The position numbers and the translations under genes are program-made. From Hymenobacter gummosus (GTDB taxonomy: Bacteria > Bacteroidota > Bacteroidia > Cytophagales > Hymenobacteraceae), in NCBI RefSeq assembly GCF_003970915.1, contig NZ_RXOF01000007.1:186001-250000 (forward strand): a stretch of 64,000 nt of DNA, read 5' to 3'. Under the pieces are notes generated by a model. The model had not been told where the DNA came from, searched no databases, and saw only the letters and a list, made by a program, of their open reading frames with translations. Positions 44,805 to 53,661 of this stretch are shown here, piece after piece; position 1 is the first letter of the stretch, and each line of letters starts with the position of its first letter.

Positions 44805-44987
44805 TTGCCCCACGGGATTAGTACGGATACGGCCCAGTTTAAGCCCCGCGCCTCATCCGTAAAAAGCGGTAAAAATGCCCGTAAAGGCCATTTTTCGCTC
44901 GTCAAACCCGGCGCCGACTGCGGCCCGGCCGTTAAGAAGCCCACAGACATTAATCTCATTTTCCACAACCCCAACACTTCGACCAAC

Positions 44988-45290
44988 ATGGCAACCAACA
45001 ATCAATCCTCCCGCGGCGCCGAATCCAACCAGCGCGCCCAGGCCGGCCGCCTCGGGGCCGAAGCCACCAACAACCAAGTCAAAACGCAGAGCAGCGGCAC
45101 CAGCCGCCGCGGCTTCGCCAGCATGGACCCGGCCGAGCAGCGCCGTATTGCCTCCGAGGGTGGCAAAGCCTCGCACGCCAGCGGCCGCGGCCACGAGTGG
45201 ACCTCCGCCGAAGCCCGCGAAGCCGGCCGCAAGGGCGGGCAGAGCAGCAGCCGCAGCAGCCAGAAAGCCGGCAACAACAAGCAAGCTTAA
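44988..45290 (+). CDS. KGG domain stress-induced protein (copy 2)
   Basis: A 100-residue disordered-type protein, longer than copy 1. It holds two KGG-like units: GFASMDPAEQRRIASEGGKA and EWTSAEAREAGRKGGQSSSR. The N-terminal AESNQRAQAGRLGAEATNNQ adds a third related stretch. The ATG at 44988 is used because KGG-type sequence starts here; the open frame runs further upstream without protein-like character. A strong terminator follows. Function as for other con-10/YciG-like stress proteins is not established. Confidence 0.87.
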   Translation: MATNNQSSRGAESNQRAQAGRLGAEATNNQVKTQSSGTSRRGFASMDPAEQRRIASEGGKASHASGRGHEWTSAEAREAGRKGGQSSSRSSQKAGNNKQA

Positions 45291-45353
45291 TTCTCCCTCC
45301 TCTTTTTTCACTGCTTCGCCTCCCCCACTTCCGGCTGAGCTATGAAACGCAAC

Positions 45354-45387
45354 CGGCCCCCGGAGCTTCTCCGGGGGCCGATTTTTT
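45354..45387 (+). terminator. Terminator of the second KGG gene
   Basis: CGGCCCCCGGAG (45354-45365) pairs with CTCCGGGGGCCG (45369-45380) with a three-base loop and is followed by ATTTTTT. Confidence 0.9.
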
Positions 45388-45409
45388 GGTGGCAGCAGGG
45401 CCGGGCAGC

Positions 45410-46297
45410 TTAGCCGAACTGGTGCTCCTGCACGGGCAGGGTGTACCGCTCGCCGCGGGCCAGCAAATCCACCTGCAGGTTGCGGATGGAAAACACCTCC
45501 CCGGGCTTGATTTGGTGAATGGTGTTGCCCTGGCAGTGGCGCCCGTCGACCACCACCACCATGCCGTTGCCGATAACTTCCATTTCCCGGCCTTCGGTGA
45601 CTACTACGGCCGTGTCTTCCTCCAGCCCCAGCCCGATGCAGCCGGGGTTGGTGGCAATGATTTGGGCCATGCGCACGATGCGCCCCCGGGCCACAAAGTG
45701 CGTGTCGATGGCCACGTCGTGCATGAACTGCAGGCCGGTGGTCACGTGAATTTCGTCCTTGAGGAAGCCCGCGTCGTTGCGGCCCTGGTAAATCATCGGC
45801 GTCGACATGGCCGCCGCACCGGCCGAAGTACCGGCAATGACGAACTGGCTGTGCGCGTAGCGCTCCTTGAGGCGCCGGATCAGTTCGGTACCGCCCAGGA
45901 TGGCCGTCAGGCGCAGCTGGTCGCCGCCGGTAAACATTACGCCGGCGGCTTCGTCGACCAGGCGGATGCACTCTTCGCTGTTGGCTTCGTCGCGGGTCTG
46001 GATGTTGAGCACCTCCACCCGCTCGACGCCCAGTGCCCCAAAGGCCTTGATGTAGTCCTGCCCGGCTTCCTGCGGCTCTTCGGAGGCCGTCGGGATGACC
46101 AACACGGGGCCGTTGCCCCGGAGTTCGTCCACAAAGCGCTTCAGAATGCCCTCGGTGGCAAACTCTGCCCCGCCATCGTCGGCCAGGGGTTCATTGGATT
46201 TCTGCTCGTGCCCCCCGATGGCAATGAGCGTGCCCTTGGGTTCCGGGCAATAGGCGGAGGCGGGGCGATGCGGCGCTGTTTTTTTGCTTTTGGACAT
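45410..46297 (-). CDS. Cyanophycinase-like serine peptidase
   Basis: A 295-residue cytoplasmic protein of the S51/cyanophycinase type. It has GTLIAIGGHE near the N-terminus, the FTGGDQLRL segment and the nucleophile elbow IAGTSAGAAAM with S158. Downstream are DTHFVARGRIVRMAQI and GCIGLGLEEDTAVVV. Cyanophycinases release beta-Asp-Arg dipeptides from cyanophycin. No cyanophycin synthetase (cphA) or isoaspartyl dipeptidase is in the window, so the partner genes lie elsewhere or the enzyme has another substrate. The ATG at 46297 is used instead of a TTG two codons upstream. Confidence 0.93.
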   Translation of the reverse strand: MSKSKKTAPHRPASAYCPEPKGTLIAIGGHEQKSNEPLADDGGAEFATEGILKRFVDELRGNGPVLVIPTASEEPQEAGQDYIKAFGALGVERVEVLNIQTRDEANSEECIRLVDEAAGVMFTGGDQLRLTAILGGTELIRRLKERYAHSQFVIAGTSAGAAAMSTPMIYQGRNDAGFLKDEIHVTTGLQFMHDVAIDTHFVARGRIVRMAQIIATNPGCIGLGLEEDTAVVVTEGREMEVIGNGMVVVVDGRHCQGNTIHQIKPGEVFSIRNLQVDLLARGERYTLPVQEHQFG

Positions 46298-46729
46298 AGC
46301 CAAGTGAGGTAAAAAAATTGAGCGGCATTCCCGTATACGCAGCCGCCCCGCATACTGCCGACTGTCGGGCGGTCAGATGTGGCCCGTGCGCCGCTTGGCC
46401 GCTGCGTTATCCATTTCGCTATCAGCTTCACCAGTGGCAGCGCGCCCCCACCGGCCAATATGATAATTACGCGTTTTCCGGCCGCACATTCCGTATTAAC
46501 CGCTATGCCGCCGGGGCCGCCCGGTGCGTTTAAGATACTGAGCTGGGTGCCCGCCTACACGTACGGCGGCGGGGTGGTTTTTCCTGACCTCCAGGGCACC
46601 CCGGCTAAGCCGGCGCCGGCCGGCTTCCCGCCGCCGTTTCGGTACTCAGCGAGGTGCCACAACCCGACGCAGGGCCGCCCGGAACAATTCCGAACGGCCC
46701 TGCTTTGGTGATGGAAGAATCCAGCCGGT
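46298..46729. other. Intergenic region, no gene seen
   Basis: About 430 bp between the minus-strand cyanophycinase and RidA-like genes. GCAGGGCCG (about 46670) pairs with CGGCCCTGC (about 46702), a hairpin without a T run, 28 bp past the RidA-like stop. Otherwise I see no credible frame or promoter element. Confidence 0.4.
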
Positions 46730-47182
46730 TTACCGCTCTCCCACCCAGGCCACGCACTTCAGCTCAATGGCAATGGGCGTGGGCAGGCAGTTGATTTCGA
46801 CGGTGGTGCGGCAGGGCTGGCTGCTGGCGAAATACTCGGCGTACAGGCGGTTGTAGGTGGCGAAGTCGTCCTTCATGTTCGTGAGGAACACGGTCACGTC
46901 CACCAGGTCTTCCCAACGGGCCCCGGCTTCCTCCACGATGTAGCGCACGTTCTGAAACACGGCGTGGCACTGGCTTTCGAAGTCGTAGCGCAGGATGCGG
47001 CCGGCGGCGTCCAGCTCCACGCCCGGAATGGCTTTCTGCCCGCGCTGCCGCGGCCCCACGCCGGAGAGAAACAGCAGGTTGCCCACGCGCCGGGCGTGCG
47101 GGTACAGGCCCACCGGCTCGGGGGCGCGCGAGGAATTCAGGGCCGAAGAATCGGTGGCGGGGGTGGCGTCGGGGGTGGTCAT
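46730..47182 (-). CDS. RidA/YjgF-family protein
   Basis: A 150-residue member of the RidA (YjgF/YER057c/UK114) family, trimeric enzymes that hydrolyse reactive enamines or imines formed by PLP enzymes, or related deaminases. Conserved parts are GNLLFLSGVGPRQRG, NVRYIVEEAGARWEDLVDVT and RTTVEINCLPTPIAIELKCV; the Arg in RTTVE is the usual catalytic arginine. An N-terminal extension (about 25 residues) is Ala/Ser/Pro-rich and not conserved. It resembles the aminomuconate deaminase-like subgroup, but the substrate is uncertain. Confidence 0.92.
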   Translation of the reverse strand: MTTPDATPATDSSALNSSRAPEPVGLYPHARRVGNLLFLSGVGPRQRGQKAIPGVELDAAGRILRYDFESQCHAVFQNVRYIVEEAGARWEDLVDVTVFLTNMKDDFATYNRLYAEYFASSQPCRTTVEINCLPTPIAIELKCVAWVGER

Positions 47183-47188
47183 GGGCCG

Positions 47189-47202
47189 AAAATAGCTATT
47201 TT
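47189..47202. promoter_or_regulatory. 14-bp palindrome AAAATAGCTATTTT
   Basis: A perfect palindrome, seven bases upstream of the RidA-like start. Each strand carries TATTTT followed by G or C, one base short of TAnnTTTG, so it could be a divergent promoter core or a repressor site. Confidence 0.4.
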
Positions 47203-47374
47203 GGGTCTTGGGAGCTTGGGGGCTTAGGGTCTGGGGGCGTTTTGGGTTGTTGTTCCATTAATGCCGGGTACCGCCGCCTGCCTCTGGCCAACGTATTATC
47301 CGCTGCTCCGGTACGCCTACTCGGGCAGCCCCACAACCAAGCCCCCACACCCTCCTACCCTCATACCCTACCGT

Positions 47375-48184
47375 ATGCGCCGTTTCCTCCGCCTGACTTT
47401 CCTCCTTGCCGCCCTCAGTACGGCCGCCGCTCCGGCCGCGCTGGCCCAGAAAACCAAGCTGAAATACCCCAAGCAGGAGCCCGCCGCCGACATTTACGAC
47501 GCCACCGAAAAGCCCGCTGAGCCGCTGGGCGGCGCCGAAGCCTACGGCAATTACCTCGGCGACAAACTCAACTACCCCACCGCCGCCCTGCAGGCCGGCG
47601 TGCAGGGCACCGTGGAAGTAACCATGGTGGTGGAAAAAACCGGTGCTACCTCCAACTGGCAGGTCACCAAAAGCCTCTCGCCCGAGTGCGACGCCGAAGC
47701 CCTGCGCCTGGTGAAGGCCGGCCCGCGCTGGAAGCCCGCCGAGCACAAGGGCGGCGTGGTGCGCCAGCGCGTGACGCTGCCCATCTCCTTCCAGATTCCG
47801 GCCGGCGCCGAAGGCGCCAGCACCACCGCCACCGGCACCACGCAGCCCGGCGCCGCCCCCACCGAAGCTGGCCCCCAGGTCATCACGCCCGACGAGCCGG
47901 CCCGGCCCGTCAATGGTACTGAGGCCTGGTTTGAGTGGGTGCAGCAGGTGCAGCAGTACCCGGCCCAGGCCCGGCAGCGCAAGGTGCAGGGCAAGGTGAT
48001 GATGGAATTTATGATTGAAAAAGACGGTTCGCTCACCAACATCAAGCCCGTCAAGCGCCTGGGCTCGGGCCTCGACGAAGAGGCCATCCGCATCGTAAAA
48101 TTGAGCCCCAAGTGGCAGCCCGCAAAGTATAAGGGGGCCCCCATCCGTCAGAAGATGGTACTACCGATTCTGTTCCAGTTGTAG
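47375..48184 (+). CDS. Exported protein with two TonB C-terminal domains
   Basis: A 269-residue exported protein. The ATG at 47375 opens a signal peptide (MRRFLRLTFLLAALSTAAAP...AQ); the frame from 47261 lacks one. Two TonB_C-type domains are seen: about 60-145 (LNYPTAALQAGVQGTVEVTM...LVKAGPRWKPAEHKG) and about 180-269 (YPAQARQRKVQGKVMMEFMI...IVKLSPKWQPAKYKGAPIR). There is no membrane anchor, so it is not a complete TonB energy transducer. The duplicated domain may bind outer-membrane partners, which is inference. It is followed 83 bp later by the DACNV gene. Confidence 0.88.
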   Translation: MRRFLRLTFLLAALSTAAAPAALAQKTKLKYPKQEPAADIYDATEKPAEPLGGAEAYGNYLGDKLNYPTAALQAGVQGTVEVTMVVEKTGATSNWQVTKSLSPECDAEALRLVKAGPRWKPAEHKGGVVRQRVTLPISFQIPAGAEGASTTATGTTQPGAAPTEAGPQVITPDEPARPVNGTEAWFEWVQQVQQYPAQARQRKVQGKVMMEFMIEKDGSLTNIKPVKRLGSGLDEEAIRIVKLSPKWQPAKYKGAPIRQKMVLPILFQL

Positions 48185-48267
48185 GTAGCCGCCCCGCCGT
48201 AGTATCCGCCGAAACATTTCGGGGCGCGGCGGGTACTTGTAGCACCATTCCTCCCCCACGCCGCCCC

Positions 48268-49812
48268 ATGTTCAGCCCGCTACCCGTCGTCTCGCCCCAC
48301 GCCATCATTGTGCCGCCGGCGGCCGAGTTTTCCATCTGGCCCTATCAGCACCGCTTTCAGCGGGCGGCGCAGCTCATGGCGGAGGGCATTTTCGACGACC
48401 TCGACGCCGAGCTGGCGCCCCACGTCATCCTCATCGGCATTCCGCTGGAGGGCGGCGCGGCCGTGTGCCTGGAGCCCGAAAGCTGCGGCCTGCCCCCCGA
48501 GGCGTTTACCAGCGTCATTGCCCGCGGGCAGTACCTGCGCCGCACCGAGTCGGACAGCTGGCCGGTGCGCGAGGGAGACACGGCCGAAATCCAGCGCCGG
48601 CGCCACGAGTTCAAGGGCATCAAGCTGGCCGTGCAGGAGGTGCTCGACGAGCTGACGCCCCGCAACGGTGCCCGCCGCTCCTTTGCCGGCTGGCCGGTGC
48701 TCATCGGCGACTTTTTCGTGGTGACGGTGCTACAGGTGCGCCGCAAGGCCCTGCGCCACCACCCCGCCCTGCGCCCCTACCGCTACTACACCGACGGCCG
48801 GCCGCTGGCTTCCTCGCTGATTGAGGCGGCCATCGTGCGCTTCAACGAGGAGTGCGTGAAGGCCCTCACGGAGCCCGAGCCCGGCGCCGGCCTGCTCACC
48901 CGCCCCCGCGACACTGACGAGGTGGTGCGCGCCGCCGGCAAGCTGCTGATGGACACGCCCGCCCAGGCCCTGGGCCTCGACCCGGCCGGCGCCAAGCTCT
49001 TCAACGTGCTGAACACGGTGTCGTCCTTGCGCTACGAGGGCACGGCCGGCGTGGGCCAGATGGTGCTGGCCCGCCGCGGCCACCCCAACGTGCAGGAAAT
49101 CTTCGCCCTCACCTGTCCCACCCCGCTCAGCGACTACCGCGCCGTGCGCAAGCTGCTGCAGATGTCGACGCCCGACGTAAGCCTGCTGGCCGACGGTGAA
49201 AACGTGTACGCGCTGGGCCGCATGGTGGGCCAGTACGACGCCACCCGCGAGGATCTGTTCGTCATCAGCTTCCTGCACCACTACGTGTGGGAGCTGCGCC
49301 ACGACGGGCAGGTGCTGGTGCGCGCCTCCTACGGCCAGCCCAGCCTGCCCCAGTCGCGCCTGAGCCGCTCGGAGTTTCGCCGGGGCCTGCGCCACACTTT
49401 CGGGGTGGCGGAGCCGGAGAAAGTGGAGCGGCTCTGGGACGTGCTGCTCGAAGCCAGCCGCCAGAAGCACGGCACGCTGGTGGTCATTACCACCGAAGCC
49501 CTGGCCGAGGCCGACCGCCTGAAGCTGCAGTGCACCCTCATCGAGCCGGTGCCACTGACCCCGCTCATCACCCGCCTGGTCACCGCCATCGACGGGGCCG
49601 TGCTCATCGACCCGGAATCCTACTGCTACTCCATCGGCGTGATTCTCGACGGCACCGCCTCGGGCCGGGGCTCCAGCACGCGCGGGGCGCGCTACAACTC
49701 GGCCCTGCGCTACGTGGAAAGCTCGCCCTACCCCTGCATGGCCATCGTGGTGAGCGAAGACGGCCTGGTCGACATCCTGACCAAAGACACGCTGCCCGCC
49801 CGGCACGAGTAG
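48268..49812 (+). CDS. DACNV / DisA_N-like (diadenylate-cyclase-like) protein
   Basis: A 514-residue soluble protein. The N-terminal part (about 10-170) matches what I recall as the DACNV sensor domain (PHVILIGIPLEGGAAVCLEP; GWPVLIGDFFVVTVLQ). The C-terminal part (about 345-505) is DisA_N/DAC-like, the fold that makes cyclic di-AMP. D442-G443-A444 fits the DGA motif, and R472-G-A-R-Y-N477 lies where active enzymes have the RHR motif, so the His and second Arg are changed. Catalytic activity is therefore uncertain; a different nucleotide product or nucleotide sensing is possible. It lies 10 bp from the convergent WG-repeat gene. Confidence 0.75.
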   Translation: MFSPLPVVSPHAIIVPPAAEFSIWPYQHRFQRAAQLMAEGIFDDLDAELAPHVILIGIPLEGGAAVCLEPESCGLPPEAFTSVIARGQYLRRTESDSWPVREGDTAEIQRRRHEFKGIKLAVQEVLDELTPRNGARRSFAGWPVLIGDFFVVTVLQVRRKALRHHPALRPYRYYTDGRPLASSLIEAAIVRFNEECVKALTEPEPGAGLLTRPRDTDEVVRAAGKLLMDTPAQALGLDPAGAKLFNVLNTVSSLRYEGTAGVGQMVLARRGHPNVQEIFALTCPTPLSDYRAVRKLLQMSTPDVSLLADGENVYALGRMVGQYDATREDLFVISFLHHYVWELRHDGQVLVRASYGQPSLPQSRLSRSEFRRGLRHTFGVAEPEKVERLWDVLLEASRQKHGTLVVITTEALAEADRLKLQCTLIEPVPLTPLITRLVTAIDGAVLIDPESYCYSIGVILDGTASGRGSSTRGARYNSALRYVESSPYPCMAIVVSEDGLVDILTKDTLPARHE

Positions 49813-49822
49813 GCCCGCTGGC

Positions 49823-51646
49823 TTAGTTTTCCCAGAGCTGCCGGCCGCCGCGGGTGCGGTAACCCTGCGGGGTGCGCTCCAGCGCCGGCCGGCTCCAGCC
49901 CATAGTCGACCAGTTGTAGGGCCCGACGTCGGCCGGCAGGGTTTCGCCCTGCGCGTGTAGACGAAGCCGCTGCCCTTTCACCGTCACCACCAGCGCCTCG
50001 CCGCGGCTCAGGCCGTACACGGCCCCGCGCCACTGCTCCGGCCGCTTGTCGAAGCAGGGCTCGATAACCGTGCGGCCCGAGCGGAAACCGATGAGCCCGT
50101 AAGCGCCGCGGCGTTTCACGAGCAGCAGCACGCTGTCGGCGGGGGCAGTGACGTAGCTCGGGCCCCGGTCGAAGGCGTTGAACAGGCTCAGCGGGTCGGC
50201 GGCTTCGCCCCGCTCGTGCTGCTCACTCGAGTGGTTGTAGTAGCTCAGCTCGTCGTCCTGGGGCGGCAGCACCCAGCGGCCCAGCGTGTCGATGATGCCG
50301 CAGCGGCCGTGCTGGCGCACCAGGGCGCGGCCCTGCCAGAAGGCGCCGGCCTGCTGAAAGCGGCCCGGAAACGCCAGCCGCCCGTCGGGGCGCAGGTAGC
50401 TGATGGTGGCCGTGTCGGGGTATTCGGCGGTGTCGTAGTTGGAAGTACTCGGCTGCTGCGGACGTGGGGCGGCGCTGCGGCGGCGCAGCAGCCCGGCGGC
50501 ATCGGCGGGGCTCAGCGGCTGGGGCGCCAGCGGCACCACAAAGCGGCCCAAGGAGTCGATGACGCCGTAGTGCAGCGTTTCCTGGCGCGTGGCTACCACC
50601 CAGAAGCGGCCGCGGCCGATTGCCCGGATACTCAGAAAGTCGCAGGGCGTCAGCTCCCGGCCTTCGAGCGTCAGCAGGCCGTAGCGGTGGTTGTATTGGC
50701 CGTCTTCCAGCGCCCAGGGCTGGGGCAGCCCGGCAGCGCGACAGGCCTCGTAGTCGGTCCAGTGCTCGGCGGCTCCGTGGCTGTCGTAAAGCACCAGGCC
50801 GGGCGTGAGCGGCTTGAGGGCGTAGTACTGGTAAGCGGTGAGGCGGCGGCCCCGCTCGTCGAACAGCGCCTGCCGCCCGCCGTACCGGTAGCGGGTGCGG
50901 GGCTGCTGGCGCTGGTCGCCGCAGCGGCCCCGCACCCACATCAGGCGCTTGGGCCGCAGCCAGTCGACTTTCCGGGCGGCAAAGCGGTAGGGCTGCCGCT
51001 CGTTAAAGCTGTGCTCCAAACCGTAGCGCCGCCCGTTGCGCAGGCGCCCGGGCACCCGGGGTAGTTGCGGCTCGATGGGCCGGACCAGCCGGCGGCCCTG
51101 GCTTCGGGGCTCGTCCAGCAGCCGCGGCTGCACCACCAGCAGCTCGGGCTGCCCGCGGTGCCCGGCCCGCTTCACCGCCCGGTAGCGGCCCGTCGAGTCG
51201 GTCACGATGGCCTGGGCCGCCTCCGCCACCAGCTGTTCGCCGCGGGCGTTGAGCAAGTAGCTGCGGGCGGCGCGCGGCGGCTGGTTGTGGCTCCGGGCCA
51301 GGCTCCACTGCATTTCGTTCTGCCCGTTGCGCAGCTCCCACCACACCATGCCGTAGCGCAGGTGCCACCAGGGCTGCCTGCCTTCGCCGGTGCGCAGCAG
51401 CAGTCCCTGCCCAAACAGCGGGGGCTCCTGCTCGAACTGCGGCTGAATCCAGACGCGGCCGGTGGTGTCGGCGTAGCCCCAGAGCTGCCCCTTGCGGTAA
51501 GGAACCAGGCCCCCGGGCGGCTCGGGCACCACCGGCAGCGCCGTCACGGGGCGCAGGGGCCAGCCGCCGGGCGGGGGCAGCTCCTGAGCCCGTAGCGTCA
51601 GCCCGAGCAGGTGTAGCAGCAATCCGAGGGTAAAGCCTTTAAGCAT
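49823..51646 (-). CDS. Exported WG-repeat-like protein
   Basis: A 607-residue exported protein with a short signal peptide (MLKGFTLGLLLHLLGLTLRA). The mature part shows WG-type repeats: KGQLWGYADTTGRVWIQPQF, RYGLLTLEGRELTPCDF, HYGVIDSLGRFVVPL, RCGIIDTLGRWVLPP and AYGLIGFRSGRTVIEPCFD. The repeats are spaced irregularly and some are degenerate. WG-repeat proteins are common in Bacteroidota and are thought to bind ligands or proteins; no enzymatic domain is seen. It is divergent from nothing close and convergent with the DACNV gene. Confidence 0.78.
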   Translation of the reverse strand: MLKGFTLGLLLHLLGLTLRAQELPPPGGWPLRPVTALPVVPEPPGGLVPYRKGQLWGYADTTGRVWIQPQFEQEPPLFGQGLLLRTGEGRQPWWHLRYGMVWWELRNGQNEMQWSLARSHNQPPRAARSYLLNARGEQLVAEAAQAIVTDSTGRYRAVKRAGHRGQPELLVVQPRLLDEPRSQGRRLVRPIEPQLPRVPGRLRNGRRYGLEHSFNERQPYRFAARKVDWLRPKRLMWVRGRCGDQRQQPRTRYRYGGRQALFDERGRRLTAYQYYALKPLTPGLVLYDSHGAAEHWTDYEACRAAGLPQPWALEDGQYNHRYGLLTLEGRELTPCDFLSIRAIGRGRFWVVATRQETLHYGVIDSLGRFVVPLAPQPLSPADAAGLLRRRSAAPRPQQPSTSNYDTAEYPDTATISYLRPDGRLAFPGRFQQAGAFWQGRALVRQHGRCGIIDTLGRWVLPPQDDELSYYNHSSEQHERGEAADPLSLFNAFDRGPSYVTAPADSVLLLVKRRGAYGLIGFRSGRTVIEPCFDKRPEQWRGAVYGLSRGEALVVTVKGQRLRLHAQGETLPADVGPYNWSTMGWSRPALERTPQGYRTRGGRQLWEN

Positions 51647-51731
51647 CAGTCTTTCATACTGGAACAGACTGATAAAGATAACCCGCCGCCGACTTTCGAA
51701 CCTGTCGGCGACTCATCCCCGGCGGCCGTCT

Positions 51732-52748
51732 TTACGCCGTTACCGCGGCTTTCCGCTCCCACCAGCCCGAAATCAGCCCGGCCGGCTCCACGGCCGTGGG
51801 CACGCCCGGCACGGGCAGCAGCAGCGGAATACCGGCCGCGGCGGCCAGCTGCTGCACCTGCTCCACCGGCTCGCGCCAGGCGTGGAAGGCCAGGTTGAAG
51901 GTGCCCCAGTGAATCGGGAGCAGCACCCGGCCGCGCAGGGCCTGGTGGGCTTGCACGGCGTTTTCGGGCCCCAGGTGAATGTCAGGCCAATCCTCCCCGT
52001 AGGCCCCGACTTCCAGCATGGTCAGATCGAACGGGCCGTACTGCTGGCCGATTTCGGTGTGCCCAGCGAGGAAGGGCCCGGTGTCGCCGCCGAAGAATAC
52101 GCGGTGCGCGGGGCCCTGCAGCACGTAAGAGGCCCACAGCGTCTGATTCTGGCCCGTCATGCCCCGGCCGGAGAAGTGCCGGGCCGGCACGGCCGTCACG
52201 CGCAGGCCGGCCACTTCGGCCGCGTCGGTCCAGTCCAGCTCCCGCACCTGCGCCGCCGCGAAGCCGGCAGCGGTGAAGTAGCGGCCCACGCCCAGCGGGC
52301 AGAGCACCGGCACGGTGGGCTGCAGGCGGGCCAGCTGGCGCAGGGTAGCCGGGTCGAGGTGGTCGTAGTGGTCGTGCGACTGGATGATGAGGTCGAGCGG
52401 GGGCAGGTCCTGCAGGGCCAGCGGCACCGGGAAAAACCGCTTGCCGAAGCCAAAGGGCAGCGGCGAGGCGTAGCCGGCCCACATCGGGTCGGTGAGGATG
52501 CGGCGGCCGTCCAGCTCCAGCAGCACGGTGCTGTGGCCCAGCCAGGTCACGCGCAAGTCGGCGGCGGGGCCGGCGTAAGCGCTGGCGTCGGTGCGGAAGG
52601 GCGGCAGCGCCGGCCGGGGCACGCGCTCCTCCGGGCCGCGCAGCAGCCGCCAGACGGTGGCTATAGTATTGCCCTGCAAGCCGCTGGCGGTGGGTACGGG
52701 GTTCTGAAAAGTGGCACCATCACGACGGGCGCGCTGCAACAGGGACAT
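51732..52748 (-). CDS. MBL-fold metallohydrolase (UlaG/NAPE-PLD-like)
   Basis: A 338-residue metallo-beta-lactamase-fold enzyme. The metal-binding motif H125-D-H127-Y-D129-H130 (SHDHYDH) is intact, with later ligands in FFGGDTGPF and the C-terminal HWGTFNLAFH. The N-terminal WLGHSTVLLELDGRRILTDP and the AGYASPLPFGFGKRFFP region match the UlaG/RomA/NAPE-PLD-like group. The substrate is unknown; lipid-type phosphodiesterase activity occurs in relatives. Start 52748 is used; the in-frame extension to 52919 runs into a repeat element and is not protein-like. Confidence 0.92.
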   Translation of the reverse strand: MSLLQRARRDGATFQNPVPTASGLQGNTIATVWRLLRGPEERVPRPALPPFRTDASAYAGPAADLRVTWLGHSTVLLELDGRRILTDPMWAGYASPLPFGFGKRFFPVPLALQDLPPLDLIIQSHDHYDHLDPATLRQLARLQPTVPVLCPLGVGRYFTAAGFAAAQVRELDWTDAAEVAGLRVTAVPARHFSGRGMTGQNQTLWASYVLQGPAHRVFFGGDTGPFLAGHTEIGQQYGPFDLTMLEVGAYGEDWPDIHLGPENAVQAHQALRGRVLLPIHWGTFNLAFHAWREPVEQVQQLAAAAGIPLLLPVPGVPTAVEPAGLISGWWERKAAVTA

Positions 52749-52840
52749 AGCGGAGCGGATAACCGGCCGGCAACGGGCCGCCGGATTTACCGGGGCAGAC
52801 GCAGGAGGCAGGGAAATACTTTGTGCTGCTGAATAAAGTC

Positions 52841-52991
52841 CGTCATCCTGCACCAACGACAAAAGCGCAGCCACTAACGCCAGGGCGTTGGTGGCTGCGC
52901 TTTTGTCGTTGGTGCTCAACTCAAGTCAGAGCATTGTTGTCAGCGGCGGTGCAGGGTAGGAGGAAGGTCCTTCGCTGCACTCAGGATGACG
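52841..52991. repeat. GTCATCCTG-family element with 66-nt core hairpin
   Basis: The ends are CGTCATCCTG (52841-52850) and TCAGGATGACG (52981-52991). The core 52850-52915 is an almost perfect hairpin: GCACCAACGAC...AACGCC against GGCGTT...GTCGTTGGTGC, containing AAAAGCGCAGCCAC. AGGAAGGTCCTT follows near 52971. It is a close relative of the elements at 38355, 54204 and 62539. Confidence 0.8.
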
Positions 52992-53016
52992 TTCTTTTTC
53001 TCCGCAACTGCTGATT

Positions 53017-53529
53017 CTAGCGCTTTTTCGCCCGGAACGACCAGGTGATGCGGAACACGGCCACGACGTCGCCGCTGGCGTCGCGGCCGGTGCTGGTGGC
53101 CTGCACGGTGCGGCCTTCGCCGGTGGCGCGGCTTTCGGCCACGGCCTGGGCAATGGCGGCGCCGTCGGGGCACTCGAAGGCAATGCGCGTAACGGCCTTC
53201 TTCACGAAATCGGCCTCCAGGCCCACCACCAGCATGGACACTGGGCTGCCGGTGCTGGTGTGCATCATGGCCAGCACGCCGGAGGCCATTTCGGCGGCCA
53301 TGCTCAGGCAGGCGAAATAGATGCTGCGGAACGGGTTTTGGGTGAGGTACTTGAAGGGCACCGTCACCGTAGCGGCGGCCAGCGTCAGGCTCTGCACCCG
53401 CACCCCGGCCAAGCCCGCGGCGGGCAGTCGAGTAAGCAGAAACAGCCGCTGCTTGAGCGGATTCAGCAGCTGGCGGCGGAATGCGGCCAGTTGGGGCGTA
53501 TCGACGGGCGGGGCGGCGGGCGGGTTCAT
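53017..53529 (-). CDS. DUF4442 (hotdog-fold thioesterase-like) protein
   Basis: A 170-residue soluble protein of the DUF4442 family, related to hotdog-fold thioesterases. Typical segments are NPFRSIYFACLSMAAEMASG, which forms the central helix with the Glu in AAEMASG, and the strands LVVGLEADFVKKAVTRIAFE and VAVFRITWSFRAKKR. The ATG at 53529 is used; the frame from 53574 adds non-conserved residues. Acyl-thioester hydrolysis is plausible but not shown for the family. It is divergent from the HEAGH-motif gene with about 130 bp between starts. Confidence 0.88.
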   Translation of the reverse strand: MNPPAAPPVDTPQLAAFRRQLLNPLKQRLFLLTRLPAAGLAGVRVQSLTLAAATVTVPFKYLTQNPFRSIYFACLSMAAEMASGVLAMMHTSTGSPVSMLVVGLEADFVKKAVTRIAFECPDGAAIAQAVAESRATGEGRTVQATSTGRDASGDVVAVFRITWSFRAKKR

Positions 53530-53661
53530 GGCTTCGGGCGGATGAGTGCTGCCGAAGATACGAAGACCCGGCAATTAGTCGGCATGCCGAATAGTTACCT
53601 AACCTGGTTTGCGCTTACCGCCTTCCTTTGCTTCTTTGCCGCCGTTACTTACCCGCCGACT

